From the NCBI RefSeq assembly GCF_003994235.2, contig NZ_RYFG02000115.1, forward strand, positions 39,409 through 103,408: a DNA stretch of 64,000 bases, read 5' to 3'. The stretch comes from Candidatus Methylobacter oryzae (GTDB lineage: Bacteria; Pseudomonadota; Gammaproteobacteria; Methylococcales; Methylomonadaceae). This document shows positions 8,844-16,689 of the stretch, piece by piece. The notes under the pieces were generated by a model, which was given only the letters and a program-made list of their open reading frames with translations, had not been told where the DNA came from and made no database searches. Each line of letters opens with the position of its first letter. The first letter of the stretch is position 1. The translations under genes and the position numbers were made by a program.

Positions 8844-9071
8844 ATGGCACGTAACATTAGACGCAAGAAATTCTGCCGCTTCAGTGCAGAAGGTGGAACA
8901 GAGATTGATTATAAGGATCTGGACTTATTAAGTGATTACATCACTGAAACCGGAAAAATTGTTCCTAGCCGTATTACAGGAACAAGCGCTAAATATCAAA
9001 GACAATTAGGCGTTGCAATAAAACGAGCTCGTTTTATTGCGCTGCTGCCTTTCTGTGACGCTCATAAATAA
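8844..9071 (+). CDS. rpsR: 30S ribosomal protein S18
   Basis: This complete 75-residue S18 has the motif [20 protein letters not shown] near the N-terminus and the RNA-binding end [20 protein letters not shown]. It follows rpsF by 32 bases and is co-transcribed with it in nearly all bacteria. S18 binds 16S rRNA as a dimer with S6. Confidence 0.98.
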   Translation: MARNIRRKKFCRFSAEGGTEIDYKDLDLLSDYITETGKIVPSRITGTSAKYQRQLGVAIKRARFIALLPFCDAHK

Positions 9072-9088
9072 TAAGTTGGACGATTTCA

Positions 9089-9970
9089 GTGGGCTTTCTG
9101 GCTGAGTACATTATGCGGGGAAGAATGCAAGCCATGCTGGTGGCTTCCACTCTTGCCTTGGTATCTCTGGTTATGCCTCCTGTTAGTATAGTAAGTTCAG
9201 CCTCTGTTGCTCTTGTCACTTTAAGGCGAGGAGCTGTTGAGGGATTAATCGTTTTAACATGTTCAACCGCGATAGCAGTTGTATTAGGCTTTTTTCTATT
9301 AGGCAATTATCAGTTTGTATTGCTTTACGGAATGGTATTGTGGATTCCGGTATGGTTAATTTCAATCATATTAAGAGAGGGGCGGTATTTATCCCTGGCG
9401 ATTGAAGTTGCGGTATTGCTTGGTGTTCTGGGGGTTATTGGCTGTTATCTCTATAACGCCGAGATGGCAACAATATGGAAAGGCGTTCTTTCACAAATGG
9501 TGCCGCCAAATGCTCCAGTTGAAGATATTCAACATACCTTGGACGTGCTTTCCCATTACATGACCGGAATAGTTGCCGCGGCATCAGTATTCGGTCTGCT
9601 GTTCGGGCTGTTTCTGGGGCGTTGGTGGCAAGCCTTGCTCTATAACCCAGGCGGGTTCAGGCAAGAGTTTTTGTCATTGAATACGCATCCGAGATTGGCA
9701 ATAGGCAGTATTGTTGTGGTGGGTATTGCATCATTAAGTTCCGGTGCAATCTCTGAGGTCTCGTGGAATATCACTATCTTGCTATTTGTGTTGTACACAT
9801 TTATAGGGACGGCAGTATTGCATACTTTGTTCGCATCGATGAAGATGGGGCGATATGCCGTGCCGATGTTCTATATAACCTTGTTTTTGATACCCCATGC
9901 CATGCTGCCTGTTGCCTTAGTTGGGCTAAGCGATACGTGGATGAACTTGCGAAACAAAATTTCGAATTAA
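9089..9970 (+). CDS. DUF2232 (YybS-like) integral membrane protein
   Basis: This 293-residue hydrophobic protein has about seven to eight predicted membrane segments. A GTG start at 9089 is preferred, since MGFLAEYIMRGRMQAMLVA resembles the start of proteobacterial DUF2232 proteins (xxLAxxIMRGRxQA). An ATG at 9113 is the alternative. It sits between rpsR and rplI, as these proteins do in several gammaproteobacteria. The function is unknown; a transport or ribosome-linked role has not been shown to my knowledge. Confidence 0.8.
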   Translation: MGFLAEYIMRGRMQAMLVASTLALVSLVMPPVSIVSSASVALVTLRRGAVEGLIVLTCSTAIAVVLGFFLLGNYQFVLLYGMVLWIPVWLISIILREGRYLSLAIEVAVLLGVLGVIGCYLYNAEMATIWKGVLSQMVPPNAPVEDIQHTLDVLSHYMTGIVAAASVFGLLFGLFLGRWWQALLYNPGGFRQEFLSLNTHPRLAIGSIVVVGIASLSSGAISEVSWNITILLFVLYTFIGTAVLHTLFASMKMGRYAVPMFYITLFLIPHAMLPVALVGLSDTWMNLRNKISN

Positions 9971-10029
9971 CAAATGCCTTAATGGCGCAAAAAATAGCCG
10001 GATAAAATCCGATAATGAGGTAATAAAAG

Positions 10030-10479
10030 ATGGAAGTTATTCTTCTTGAAAAGATAGCAAATTTGGGTAACCTGGGTGATAAAGTTACCATTAAGGCAGG
10101 TTATGGCAGAAACTATCTTATCCCGTACGGTAAAGCGGTTGCTGCAACAGCTACCAAAATTGCTGAATTCGAAGCGCGCCGCGCAGAGCTTGAGAAAGCG
10201 GCAGCTGAAAAACTAAGCGCAGCTCAGGCGCGTGAAAGTGCATTGAGTAAGCTTCAGGTTGTTATTACGCATAAAGCCGGCGATGAAGGTAAGTTGTTTG
10301 GTTCAGTCGGTACACAGACGATCGCTGATGCAATTACCGAAGCAGGTGTTGCCGTTGAAAAGCATGAGATTCGTTTGCCTCAGGGGGTTATTCGTCAAAT
10401 CGGTGAATACCAGATTGATGTTGTGTGTCATACCGATGTCGTTGTAAAAATGCCTATTAAGATTGCTGGTGAAGCATAA
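10030..10479 (+). CDS. rplI: 50S ribosomal protein L9
   Basis: This 149-residue L9 binds 23S rRNA near the L1 stalk base. It begins with [19 protein letters not shown], has the N-domain signature [14 protein letters not shown], a long connecting helix (residues about 42-75) and the C-domain with [30 protein letters not shown] ribosome site precedes the ATG. Length is exactly typical. Confidence 0.98.
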   Translation: MEVILLEKIANLGNLGDKVTIKAGYGRNYLIPYGKAVAATATKIAEFEARRAELEKAAAEKLSAAQARESALSKLQVVITHKAGDEGKLFGSVGTQTIADAITEAGVAVEKHEIRLPQGVIRQIGEYQIDVVCHTDVVVKMPIKIAGEA

Positions 10480-10506
10480 TTACTAAAGGTATAAGGTGAA
10501 AAGGTA

Positions 10507-10546
10507 AAAGGTTGTATGGGGTAAGTAAAATCACCCTTACAACTTT
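10507..10546 (+). terminator. Imperfect hairpin after rplI (possible terminator)
   Basis: AAAGGTTGTATGGGGT pairs imperfectly with ACCCTTACAACTTT across a short loop and is followed after a few bases by CTTTT. It lies 27 bases past the rplI stop and before waaA. The bases just upstream (10484-10510) are AAGGT/AAAGG-rich and recall the heptamer-type repeats elsewhere in the window, so this could be a repeat rather than a true terminator. Confidence 0.35.
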
Positions 10547-10559
10547 GAGCCTTTTAACT

Positions 10560-11819
10560 ATGCGAGTTATTTACTCCTGTTTTTTTTATCTGTTAATTCC
10601 CTTCATAATGGTTCGCCTGATTTGGCGAAGCCTTAAAGCGCCGGCCTATCGGAACAGATGGGGCGAGCGATTCGCACTTTATAGCAAGAAGTTTCCCCAG
10701 AGTGTTATTTGGTTTCATGCGGTTTCGGTTGGTGAGGTCGAGGCCTTACTCCCGCTGGTTAAGCAAATACAACATCAGTATCCTCGTATACCGCTATTAA
10801 TCACAACTACAACGCCAACTGGATCCGCTCGGGTTAGAGTTGTGATGCAGGAAAGTGTGGAGCATGTCTACTTGCCGTACGATCTGCCGGGGGCAATTCA
10901 TCGATTCATGCAGTGTTTCAAGCCGAAAATGGCCGTTATTATGGAGACTGAAATTTGGCCTAATCTTTTCGCTCATTGTAGTCACGATGACATTCCTTTG
11001 TACATTATCAATGCCCGCTTATCGGAAAAGTCGGCAAGTGGTTATCGGAAAATCCCTGCTCTTATTTCTCCGGCTTTAGCTTGCGTTAAAGTTATTGCTG
11101 CGCAAACGCAGGATGATGCCCGCCGCTTTATTGCCATTGGAGCGAGAGAGGAAACGGTTAAAACGCTAGGCAATATAAAGTTTGATGTTGAAGTTGCAGA
11201 GGAAATTATTGATCGGGGCTTGCAGTTAAAGGCTGAATTATTTAATGGGCGCTTTGTTTGGCTGATCGCTAGCACTCACAAAGATGAAGAGGCAATATTT
11301 CTGGATATTTATAAAGAAATAAAACAGGAAATTCCTGAGTTATTGCTGGTTATCGTGCCAAGGCATCCTGAACGGTTTAGTGAAGTAAAAAAACTGTGTG
11401 AGCAAAAACAATTAGCTGTGGTAATGCGTACGGCTAAAGATAGCTGTCGTCAGTATGTTGATGTTTATTTGGCCGATACTATGGGAGAGTTAAAGATGCT
11501 CTATGCGGCCTCTGATCTGGCGTTTGTTGGCGGTAGTATGGTACCCGTTGGTGGGCATAATATTCTTGAGGCGGCTGCAGTTGGGGCTCCGGTTCTATTT
11601 GGCCCTTATATGACGAACTTCAAAGAAATAGCTGAAGGAGCGCTGCGGCAGGGGGCGGCAATTCAATGTCAGAATAAAAGTGAAATAATTGATGCTATTA
11701 ATGTTCTGTATGCAGATTCCATGTTTAGGCGATCGCTGGCTGAAAAGGGTAAGGCATTCATTCGGCAAAACCAAGGTGCGATCGCCAGAGTTTTGGGTTT
11801 GCTTAGCCAGGATATTTGA
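10560..11819 (+). CDS. waaA: 3-deoxy-D-manno-octulosonic acid (Kdo) transferase WaaA
   Basis: The enzyme transfers Kdo from CMP-Kdo to lipid IVA at the inner membrane, an essential step of lipopolysaccharide core synthesis (GT30). ATG 10560 gives 419 residues, the usual length. A TTG at 10512 would add 16 residues lying in the hairpin region. Visible are an N-terminal membrane anchor, GERFALY, the conserved FHAVSVGEVEALLPLV, a TTTPTGSARV block, METEIWPNL, and the C-terminal domain with FVGGSMVPVGGHNILEAAA. No partner gene lies next to it. Confidence 0.96.
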   Translation: MRVIYSCFFYLLIPFIMVRLIWRSLKAPAYRNRWGERFALYSKKFPQSVIWFHAVSVGEVEALLPLVKQIQHQYPRIPLLITTTTPTGSARVRVVMQESVEHVYLPYDLPGAIHRFMQCFKPKMAVIMETEIWPNLFAHCSHDDIPLYIINARLSEKSASGYRKIPALISPALACVKVIAAQTQDDARRFIAIGAREETVKTLGNIKFDVEVAEEIIDRGLQLKAELFNGRFVWLIASTHKDEEAIFLDIYKEIKQEIPELLLVIVPRHPERFSEVKKLCEQKQLAVVMRTAKDSCRQYVDVYLADTMGELKMLYAASDLAFVGGSMVPVGGHNILEAAAVGAPVLFGPYMTNFKEIAEGALRQGAAIQCQNKSEIIDAINVLYADSMFRRSLAEKGKAFIRQNQGAIARVLGLLSQDI

Positions 11820-11922
11820 TTTCAATTTTATTTATCCTTCATGTTGAGTTGTCATGCTGGATTTTGATTGCTCAATTACTTTTGATAATTTCGCAGAAAA
11901 TTAATATCAAACAAATAACTGT

Positions 11923-12684
11923 TCATTGGTAATGAAAGTCTATTTGATTAATAAGATACTGCAATGCTGTATCAAGCCGGTATGAGGCTTGTTTTATTTC
12001 GCAGCCAATACGGTTTATTTGTTTTGAGCGGGTGGGAATGGTTATGTTGTTGACGATTTTCAGTTGGGCTAAGAACGCACTTTTATCGGGCAAGACAATA
12101 TTGCAGTCTGTATGTAGCTCTCCGATAACAATGGAATGCTGATTTTCGGGTTGATGAGAATAGGATAAGCCCGTCACGCTAATATCAATTACGCTAAAGC
12201 ATTCGTTTCGGTTTTTATATTGAATTATCACGGGGCTGCTGATGGGAATTTTTACCCGGCGAGCATCTCTTTTCTGTACCCATTCGATGCTCTGGGGAAT
12301 GGGTATCTTGAGGTTAAACGTGCCGTCAATATCATGGCCGGTAAATTCATTTAATATAAAATTAACGGCAATGCCTTCAAAGTTAGCAGAAGCTACTAGT
12401 CTGTTTTGCGAGAGTAGATCTTTATTAAATCGTTCGTTTTGAAATCCACCTAAGTAAATATGATTGCCTTCAATGAAGGTAATTGTTGTCAGCAAAGTGC
12501 TTGTTACGAGTTTTCCAGGGGCTTTAACCGATAGCAAGGTATTTTTGTTGAACAGGAGGTTTAGTTTTTTTCTGATTTCACTTTGATTGGTAATGGTGTA
12601 GTTATTATAAGTTTCGCTTATGATTGCAGGTTCGGTAGCATAGCTGTGATGCGATTCAGCATGATTTAATTGGTTTGTCAGCAT
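11923..12684 (-). CDS. ycgR: YcgR-type PilZ domain protein (flagellar brake)
   Basis: This 253-residue protein has an N-terminal YcgR/PilZN domain (about residues 30-130) and a C-terminal PilZ domain. The c-di-GMP-binding residues are visible: RDARRVKIP supplies the RxxxR motif and DISVTGLSY the D/NxSxxG motif. YcgR bound to c-di-GMP slows the flagellar motor in enterobacteria. An ATG at 12684 is chosen because GGAG lies 6 bases before it; the ATG at 12699 has no ribosome site. It stands alone, 3.8 kb from the flagellar operon end. Confidence 0.85.
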   Translation of the reverse strand: MLTNQLNHAESHHSYATEPAIISETYNNYTITNQSEIRKKLNLLFNKNTLLSVKAPGKLVTSTLLTTITFIEGNHIYLGGFQNERFNKDLLSQNRLVASANFEGIAVNFILNEFTGHDIDGTFNLKIPIPQSIEWVQKRDARRVKIPISSPVIIQYKNRNECFSVIDISVTGLSYSHQPENQHSIVIGELHTDCNIVLPDKSAFLAQLKIVNNITIPTRSKQINRIGCEIKQASYRLDTALQYLINQIDFHYQ

Positions 12685-13175
12685 TGTCCTCTCCGCCATA
12701 TATTTGACAAAAATGTACTAATAGCCGATTAAGCAATAATTCGGCCATAAATGGATTTTATATCCTTTCATGTTCTTACTCGCTTTGTGGCCTATCCTGA
12801 TTTGGCGAGGCTCATTTTGTGATCTGAGTCGCTACTGGATATGTTTTGCACCAATAAAGACGATAAAAGATATGTTTTTTATGTATGCAGTATTAATACA
12901 ACTTCATGTCAGTCCTATTAATATTGACTGCTTTTTGGGATTGATGAGACTGATTAGCAATTATCGCAAACAGTAATATCTTAAATTTTGTTGGTGATTG
13001 GTCGCTTGTTAATGTTGATTGCTTTCTTTATGCGATAAGTATGCTTTTTTGTATTATGAATATTTTTGAGGTTAAGTTTTTGTTATTGTGCAGATAAAGC
13101 TTCTATTTCAAAAGAGCTTCAACGCTTTTTTATAAATTTTTACTATGGCTGTCTACATTGAAGGGATGTTGCATT
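12685..13175. other. AT-rich intergenic region between ycgR and fchA
   Basis: About 490 bases between divergent genes. A 68-codon frame at 12770-12976 has no ribosome site and no protein-like composition, so I do not call it. The stretch must hold the promoters for ycgR and fchA, but I see no clear -35/-10 pair. AAGGGATG at 13161-13168 is the fchA ribosome site. Confidence 0.5.
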
Positions 13176-13805
13176 ATGAATGAAATAAAAGATAAATCAG
13201 TTCAGGCTTTTATTGATGAACTGGCTAGTAAGGCGCCTACGCCAGGTGGTGGTAGTGCGGCAGCAGTAATGGGGGCGCAAGCTGCTGCTCTAATTAGTAT
13301 GGTTTGCAATTTGACCATAGGTAAGCCTAAGTACGCCGAAGTGGAAGTTGAAATGCAATCATTATTAAAAAAATCAGAGGAACTGCGCGAGGCTTTGACG
13401 GGAATGATAAAGGCCGATGTCGAAGTCTTTGATCGCTTGATGGGGACATATGGCTTGCCAAAAGATTCTGATAAAGAAAAAAGTGTGCGTAGCGAAGCAA
13501 TTCAGTCAGCATTAAAAGAGGCAACGATAGTTCCTTTGATGTGCGCAAGCGCTTGTGCGGAAGCTATTGCATTAAGCAGAATTGCCGCGGAGAAGGGCAA
13601 TGTTGGAGTAATAAGTGATGCAGGCGTTGCGGTAATGGCCGCTTACGGGGCATTAAAAAGTGCTGCGTTAAATGTTTATATCAACGCAGGAGGGCTTAAA
13701 GACAGAGCTTTTGCCGATGCGAAATTGGCGGAGTTGGAAGCGCTTTTAAATGGCGCCGATACCGCTGCGGAAGAAGTTTATCAAATTGTTAAAGCTAGAC
13801 TCTAA
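13176..13805 (+). CDS. fchA: Methenyl-tetrahydrofolate cyclohydrolase, FchA family
   Basis: This 209-residue protein belongs to the formiminotransferase-cyclodeaminase fold. It shows the motif APTPGGGSAAAVMGAQAAAL at residues 20-40 and the conserved Asp in VEVFDRLM. In methylotrophs FchA interconverts methenyl- and 10-formyl-tetrahydrofolate in one-carbon assimilation. A stand-alone gene lacking the formiminotransferase domain fits FchA better than histidine degradation. ATG 13176 follows GGGATG; a TTG at 13158 would add six residues. No other folate gene is adjacent. Confidence 0.85.
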   Translation: MNEIKDKSVQAFIDELASKAPTPGGGSAAAVMGAQAAALISMVCNLTIGKPKYAEVEVEMQSLLKKSEELREALTGMIKADVEVFDRLMGTYGLPKDSDKEKSVRSEAIQSALKEATIVPLMCASACAEAIALSRIAAEKGNVGVISDAGVAVMAAYGALKSAALNVYINAGGLKDRAFADAKLAELEALLNGADTAAEEVYQIVKARL

Positions 13806-13912
13806 TTTATTTAAGTTATTGATTTTTAAGTTTTTATTGTAATTTGTTTGCAGCTGGGTAATTAAAAGTGTTTTAATCACTACAATTATTTCGATAAAAA
13901 TAAAAAAAGATA

Positions 13913-13941
13913 TTGACGATGCAGGGAAGAGTCGTTATCAT
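13913..13941 (+). promoter_or_regulatory. Sigma-70 promoter of the tRNA cluster
   Basis: TTGACG at 13913-13918, a 17-base spacer and TATCAT at 13936-13941 form a strong consensus-like promoter. The start of transcription would be near 13948, about 48 bases before tRNA-Pro. Confidence 0.75.
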
Positions 13942-13995
13942 AGGCAGCTCTTAGAGAGTGGTTAGGAAGTTTGACAAGCCATTAAAAAGAAATGT

Positions 13996-14072
13996 CGGGG
14001 TATAGCGCAGTTTGGTAGCGCGCCTGCTTTGGGAGCAGGATGTCGGGAGTTCGAATCTCTCTACCCCGACCA
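13996..14072 (+). tRNA. tRNA-Pro (anticodon TGG)
   Basis: The 7-bp acceptor stem CGGGGTA/TACCCCG, an anticodon stem CCTGC/GCAGG enclosing TTTGGGA (anticodon TGG), the T-loop GTTCGAATC, and an encoded ACCA 3' end give a 77-nt tRNA. It is the first of three tRNAs read in the same direction. Confidence 0.97.
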
Positions 14073-14077
14073 ATTTA

Positions 14078-14154
14078 GCGCTTGTAGCTCAACCGGATAG
14101 AGCACCGGCCTTCTAAGCCGGGGGTCGCAGGTTCGAGTCCTGCCAAGCGCGCCA
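14078..14154 (+). tRNA. tRNA-Arg (anticodon TCT)
   Basis: The acceptor stem GCGCTTG/CAAGCGC, the anticodon stem CCGGC/GCCGG around CTTCTAA (anticodon TCT), the T-loop GGTTCGAGTCC and an encoded GCCA end are all visible. Five bases separate it from tRNA-Pro. Confidence 0.97.
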
Positions 14155-14176
14155 TTCGTAGAATATGCCATATTAT

Positions 14177-14253
14177 GGTGAGCGTAGCTCAGTCGGTAGA
14201 GTCCCGGATTGTGATTCCGGTTGTCGTGGGTTCGAGCCCCATCGTTCACCCCA
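14177..14253 (+). tRNA. tRNA-His (anticodon GTG)
   Basis: The acceptor stem GTGAGCG/CGTTCAC contains one G-T pair. G at 14177 is the extra G-1 of tRNA-His, opposite discriminator C at 14250. The anticodon stem CCGGA/TCCGG encloses TTGTGAT (anticodon GTG). CCA is encoded. An integrase remnant begins 74 bases downstream, so the 3' half of this gene is a plausible former attachment site. Confidence 0.96.
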
Positions 14254-14326
14254 ATAAATTCAATAGCCTGCGTAACGTTTAAAACATTTGTTTTACAGGT
14301 TACTGACAAAGCTACTGACAAATACA

Positions 14327-14659
14327 TCATTTTCCTGCCGGTTTCACGGTATCTAATTTCACGTCGTATATTTTCAGCATCGACGCATTTCTGTGTCCTG
14401 ATGCTTTCAGTTTGTCGCCTTCAGAGTCGCTAACGCCCTTTCTTTTCAGATCGTGGAACGTGAATGGGACGAAATTGATTCTCTGCTCCTCGGCCGCTTT
14501 TTTGGTTGCCGTGCCGATTCTGCCCATCGCTGTTTTTAGGCTCTCGACTTGGATTTTGTCGCCAGTCCGTTCTGAGATAATGATATATCTCATTTCTGGC
14601 TTGATGGGGTGTCGCCCGTTACCTGCCTTTAAGCAGTCATTTTGCGGATTCCATAAGTA
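14327..14659 (-). pseudogene. Tyrosine recombinase (phage/island integrase), C-terminal remnant
   Basis: The minus-strand frame ending at 14327 reads like the last ~110 residues of a tyrosine integrase. It has FTFHDLKRKGVSDSEG (the HxxR box, with K where the catalytic Arg II should be), ASGHRNASML (the conserved GH) and KIYDVKLDTVKPAG (the catalytic Tyr region). The same frame continues upstream of the first ATG (14593) to a TAG near 14660, and no N-terminal or first-Arg part exists. It is therefore a truncated, inactive leftover. Its position beside the tRNA cluster, with its 3' end toward tRNA-His, points to a lost integrative element. Confidence 0.8.
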
Positions 14660-14709
14660 TATCTATTGGTTAAAGCTAATGCTTGCTTGATGAAAATATA
14701 AAATAAAAG

Positions 14710-14745
14710 GGTTGAAAAAACGATTTACAATGGTTTTTTTCAACC
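14710..14745 (-). terminator. Hairpin with T-rich minus-strand tail
   Basis: GGTTGAAAAAAC (14710-14721) pairs with GGTTTTTTTCAACC (14732-14745) with one unpaired base. Read on the minus strand it is followed by a T-rich run. No intact gene ends here on either strand, so it may belong to the decayed element. The rest of 14661-14944 is AT-rich and shows nothing I recognise. Confidence 0.35.
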
Positions 14746-14944
14746 ATTAAGTTTGCATTGATTTATTTGTGTTTGTTGTATTTATTTGATTTTTTAAGGA
14801 TTATTCTTCATAGTAATTTATGGCATGGAAATGGCTTTAGAGTTTATAAATTGTTGTTAAAAGCTGTCAGGTATTCAACGTCTTTCATGTTTTCATGAAT
14901 CGGTTGAGTAAATATTTAACTTATTTTATAGAGGTAAAGCCGCG

Positions 14945-15043
14945 ATGATATTCGATATTGTACTTACAGGTGCTTTTTGTATAGCTGTTTTCTATGCTTA
15001 TGTTTTTATTAAGAAAATAATGGCTAGTGAAGCCGGTTTGTAA
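14945..15043 (+). CDS. Hypothetical 32-residue membrane peptide
   Basis: A short frame starts at ATG 14945 (MIFDIVLTGAFCIAVFYAYV, then a basic FIKKIM stretch) with GAGGTAAAG 8 bases upstream. It forms a single hydrophobic helix of about 18 residues followed by positive charges, the pattern of small inner-membrane subunits or regulators. I do not recognise the family. The ribosome site and composition are the only support. Confidence 0.4.
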   Translation: MIFDIVLTGAFCIAVFYAYVFIKKIMASEAGL

Positions 15044-15132
15044 ACAGGTGTTTTAAAGCGAAAAGAAAGGGCTAAAGCTGGGTAGGCATGAGCCAAGGTC
15101 AATACAAGTGCTGTTTTATTGTCTGAGTATTT

Positions 15133-15182
15133 AATCCTTGCATGCGAAGTAAGCCGATAAAATTACGTCGCATGCAAGGATT
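15133..15182. terminator. 15-bp perfect inverted repeat
   Basis: AATCCTTGCATGCGA at 15133-15147 is repeated exactly inverted at 15168-15182 with a 20-base spacer. It lies between the small + strand ORF and the 3' end of the minus-strand CNNM gene (stop at 15201), where a bidirectional terminator would be expected. There is no T-run on either side, so a protein-binding or REP-like role is also possible. Confidence 0.5.
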
Positions 15183-15200
15183 GATAAGCGTTAAGTATAT

Positions 15201-16532
15201 CTATTCATCACCTGAATCGTTAACTTCATTCGGATAAACCTGGACATAGACAATACGGGATTCATTCATTTTCCTGACCACAACATCGAATTGATTAAAT
15301 TCAATTTTTTGGCCTTCTACCGGAATATCGCGCAGTTTGGCCATGATAAGCCCGCCAATCGAAACCTCATCTTCCAGATCAAGTTCTTCATTTTCGATAT
15401 CAATGCCCATAATACGTTCCAGGGAAAATATCGGCAGGCTGCCTTTGCCTATTAGGGTGCCGTCATCGAGCCGAGTCCAATCGTTATTGTTGGGGCGGAA
15501 CTCGTCGCGTATCTCGCCGACCATTGCGCTCAATAAGTTATCCAGCGTAATGAAACCTTTCGGTTTTTGTCCTTTTTGCCCAATGATTGCAAAATGCGAG
15601 GTGCCCATGCGGAATTGGCGGAATAATTCCAGTGCCGGTTTATGAGGCAAGGTGTATTTAACAGGCCGCAAATAATGACTTAGGTCCTCAATCGTCTTGC
15701 CTTCTTGCTGGGCCAAAAACAAGTCTTTCAAATGAATCACGCCTAACACGTCAATATCATTACTATCGAAATAGGGATAACGGCTGAAGCGTTTTTGAGA
15801 TATGGTTTGCAGGTTTGTTTGCAGTGACGCGTTGCGATGTAATGCAGTCATCTCGTGGATAGGGCGCATCAGGTCGGAGACTTCCAGTTCGCTGAAATCG
15901 AGCGTTTTTGCCAGAATGTTCCATTCGTCGCGGGTGAACCGGCCCTCCGGGCTGTTACTGCGTAAAATAAGTTTAAGTTCGTTGGGTGAGTAATGGGTAT
16001 CGTGATCGTGGACATGACGTAAACCCAATAAGCGCAATACTAAATTGGCGCTGGAGTTCAACAGCCAAATAGCAGGGTACATCAGCCAATAAAACCCGTA
16101 CAGCGGCACGGCGCCCCATAAGCTGATTTTTTCGGGATTACGGATTGCCAGTGATTTTGGTGCAAGTTCACCGATAACAATATGCAAAAACGAGATCAGC
16201 GAAAAGGCAAAAGTAAAGGAAACGCCGTGTACCATTTCCGGCGATGTGACATTTAGCCCGGCAAACACCGGTTCTAGTAAGTCGGCGAACGCAGGTTCAC
16301 CAATCCAGCCCAGGCCAAGCGAAGCAAGTGTAATGCCGAGTTGGCACGCCGATAGATAGGCATCGAGTTTTGCATGCACTCGCCCTAAAACTCGTCCACG
16401 CCAGCCTTGCGTTTTAGCAATTGAACGGATGCGAGTTTGGCGTAGTTTGACGAGTCCGAACTCCGCAGCTACAAAAAAACCGTTAAGCGCAACTAGCAAT
16501 AAAGCAGCAATGATCGGAAAAAAGTTACTCAT
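15201..16532 (-). CDS. CNNM/CBS domain membrane protein (hemolysin C-like, putative Mg/Co efflux)
   Basis: This 443-residue protein has the full UPF0053 architecture. An N-terminal DUF21/CNNM membrane domain has about four helices (ALLLVALNGFFVAAEFGLVK at the start, later ELAPKSLAIRNPEK). Two CBS domains cover about residues 205-330 (DLMRPIHEMTAL; LDVLGVIHLKDLF), and a CorC_HlyC domain lies at the C-terminus. Family members are linked to magnesium and cobalt export; hemolysis is a historical name. It is transcribed alone toward the integrase remnant. Confidence 0.88.
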   Translation of the reverse strand: MSNFFPIIAALLLVALNGFFVAAEFGLVKLRQTRIRSIAKTQGWRGRVLGRVHAKLDAYLSACQLGITLASLGLGWIGEPAFADLLEPVFAGLNVTSPEMVHGVSFTFAFSLISFLHIVIGELAPKSLAIRNPEKISLWGAVPLYGFYWLMYPAIWLLNSSANLVLRLLGLRHVHDHDTHYSPNELKLILRSNSPEGRFTRDEWNILAKTLDFSELEVSDLMRPIHEMTALHRNASLQTNLQTISQKRFSRYPYFDSNDIDVLGVIHLKDLFLAQQEGKTIEDLSHYLRPVKYTLPHKPALELFRQFRMGTSHFAIIGQKGQKPKGFITLDNLLSAMVGEIRDEFRPNNNDWTRLDDGTLIGKGSLPIFSLERIMGIDIENEELDLEDEVSIGGLIMAKLRDIPVEGQKIEFNQFDVVVRKMNESRIVYVQVYPNEVNDSGDE

Positions 16533-16689
16533 ATCAAATTAAATTGTAATAAAGAAGCGTAGCAATATACCGTTGATCGCTTGGTTTAAAGAGAGTTTGT
16601 AGTCCATGCTGGATAAATCCGGAAAAGGAATGCGTAAATTCACTGTACTCTGTAATAACACATTTTAAAAGCCATTTGCCGGCCATGTT

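Noticed and set aside
12722..12760. Possible sigma-28 promoter for ycgR on the minus strand
   Set aside because: TAAA and GCCGAATT are present but about four bases too close together.
12770..12976. 68-codon open frame between ycgR and fchA
   Set aside because: No ribosome site, composition of translated AT-rich intergenic DNA, no recognisable motif.
15201..16532. Hemolysin toxin
   Set aside because: The HlyC-like name is historical; the architecture is a CNNM/CBS ion-transport type protein.
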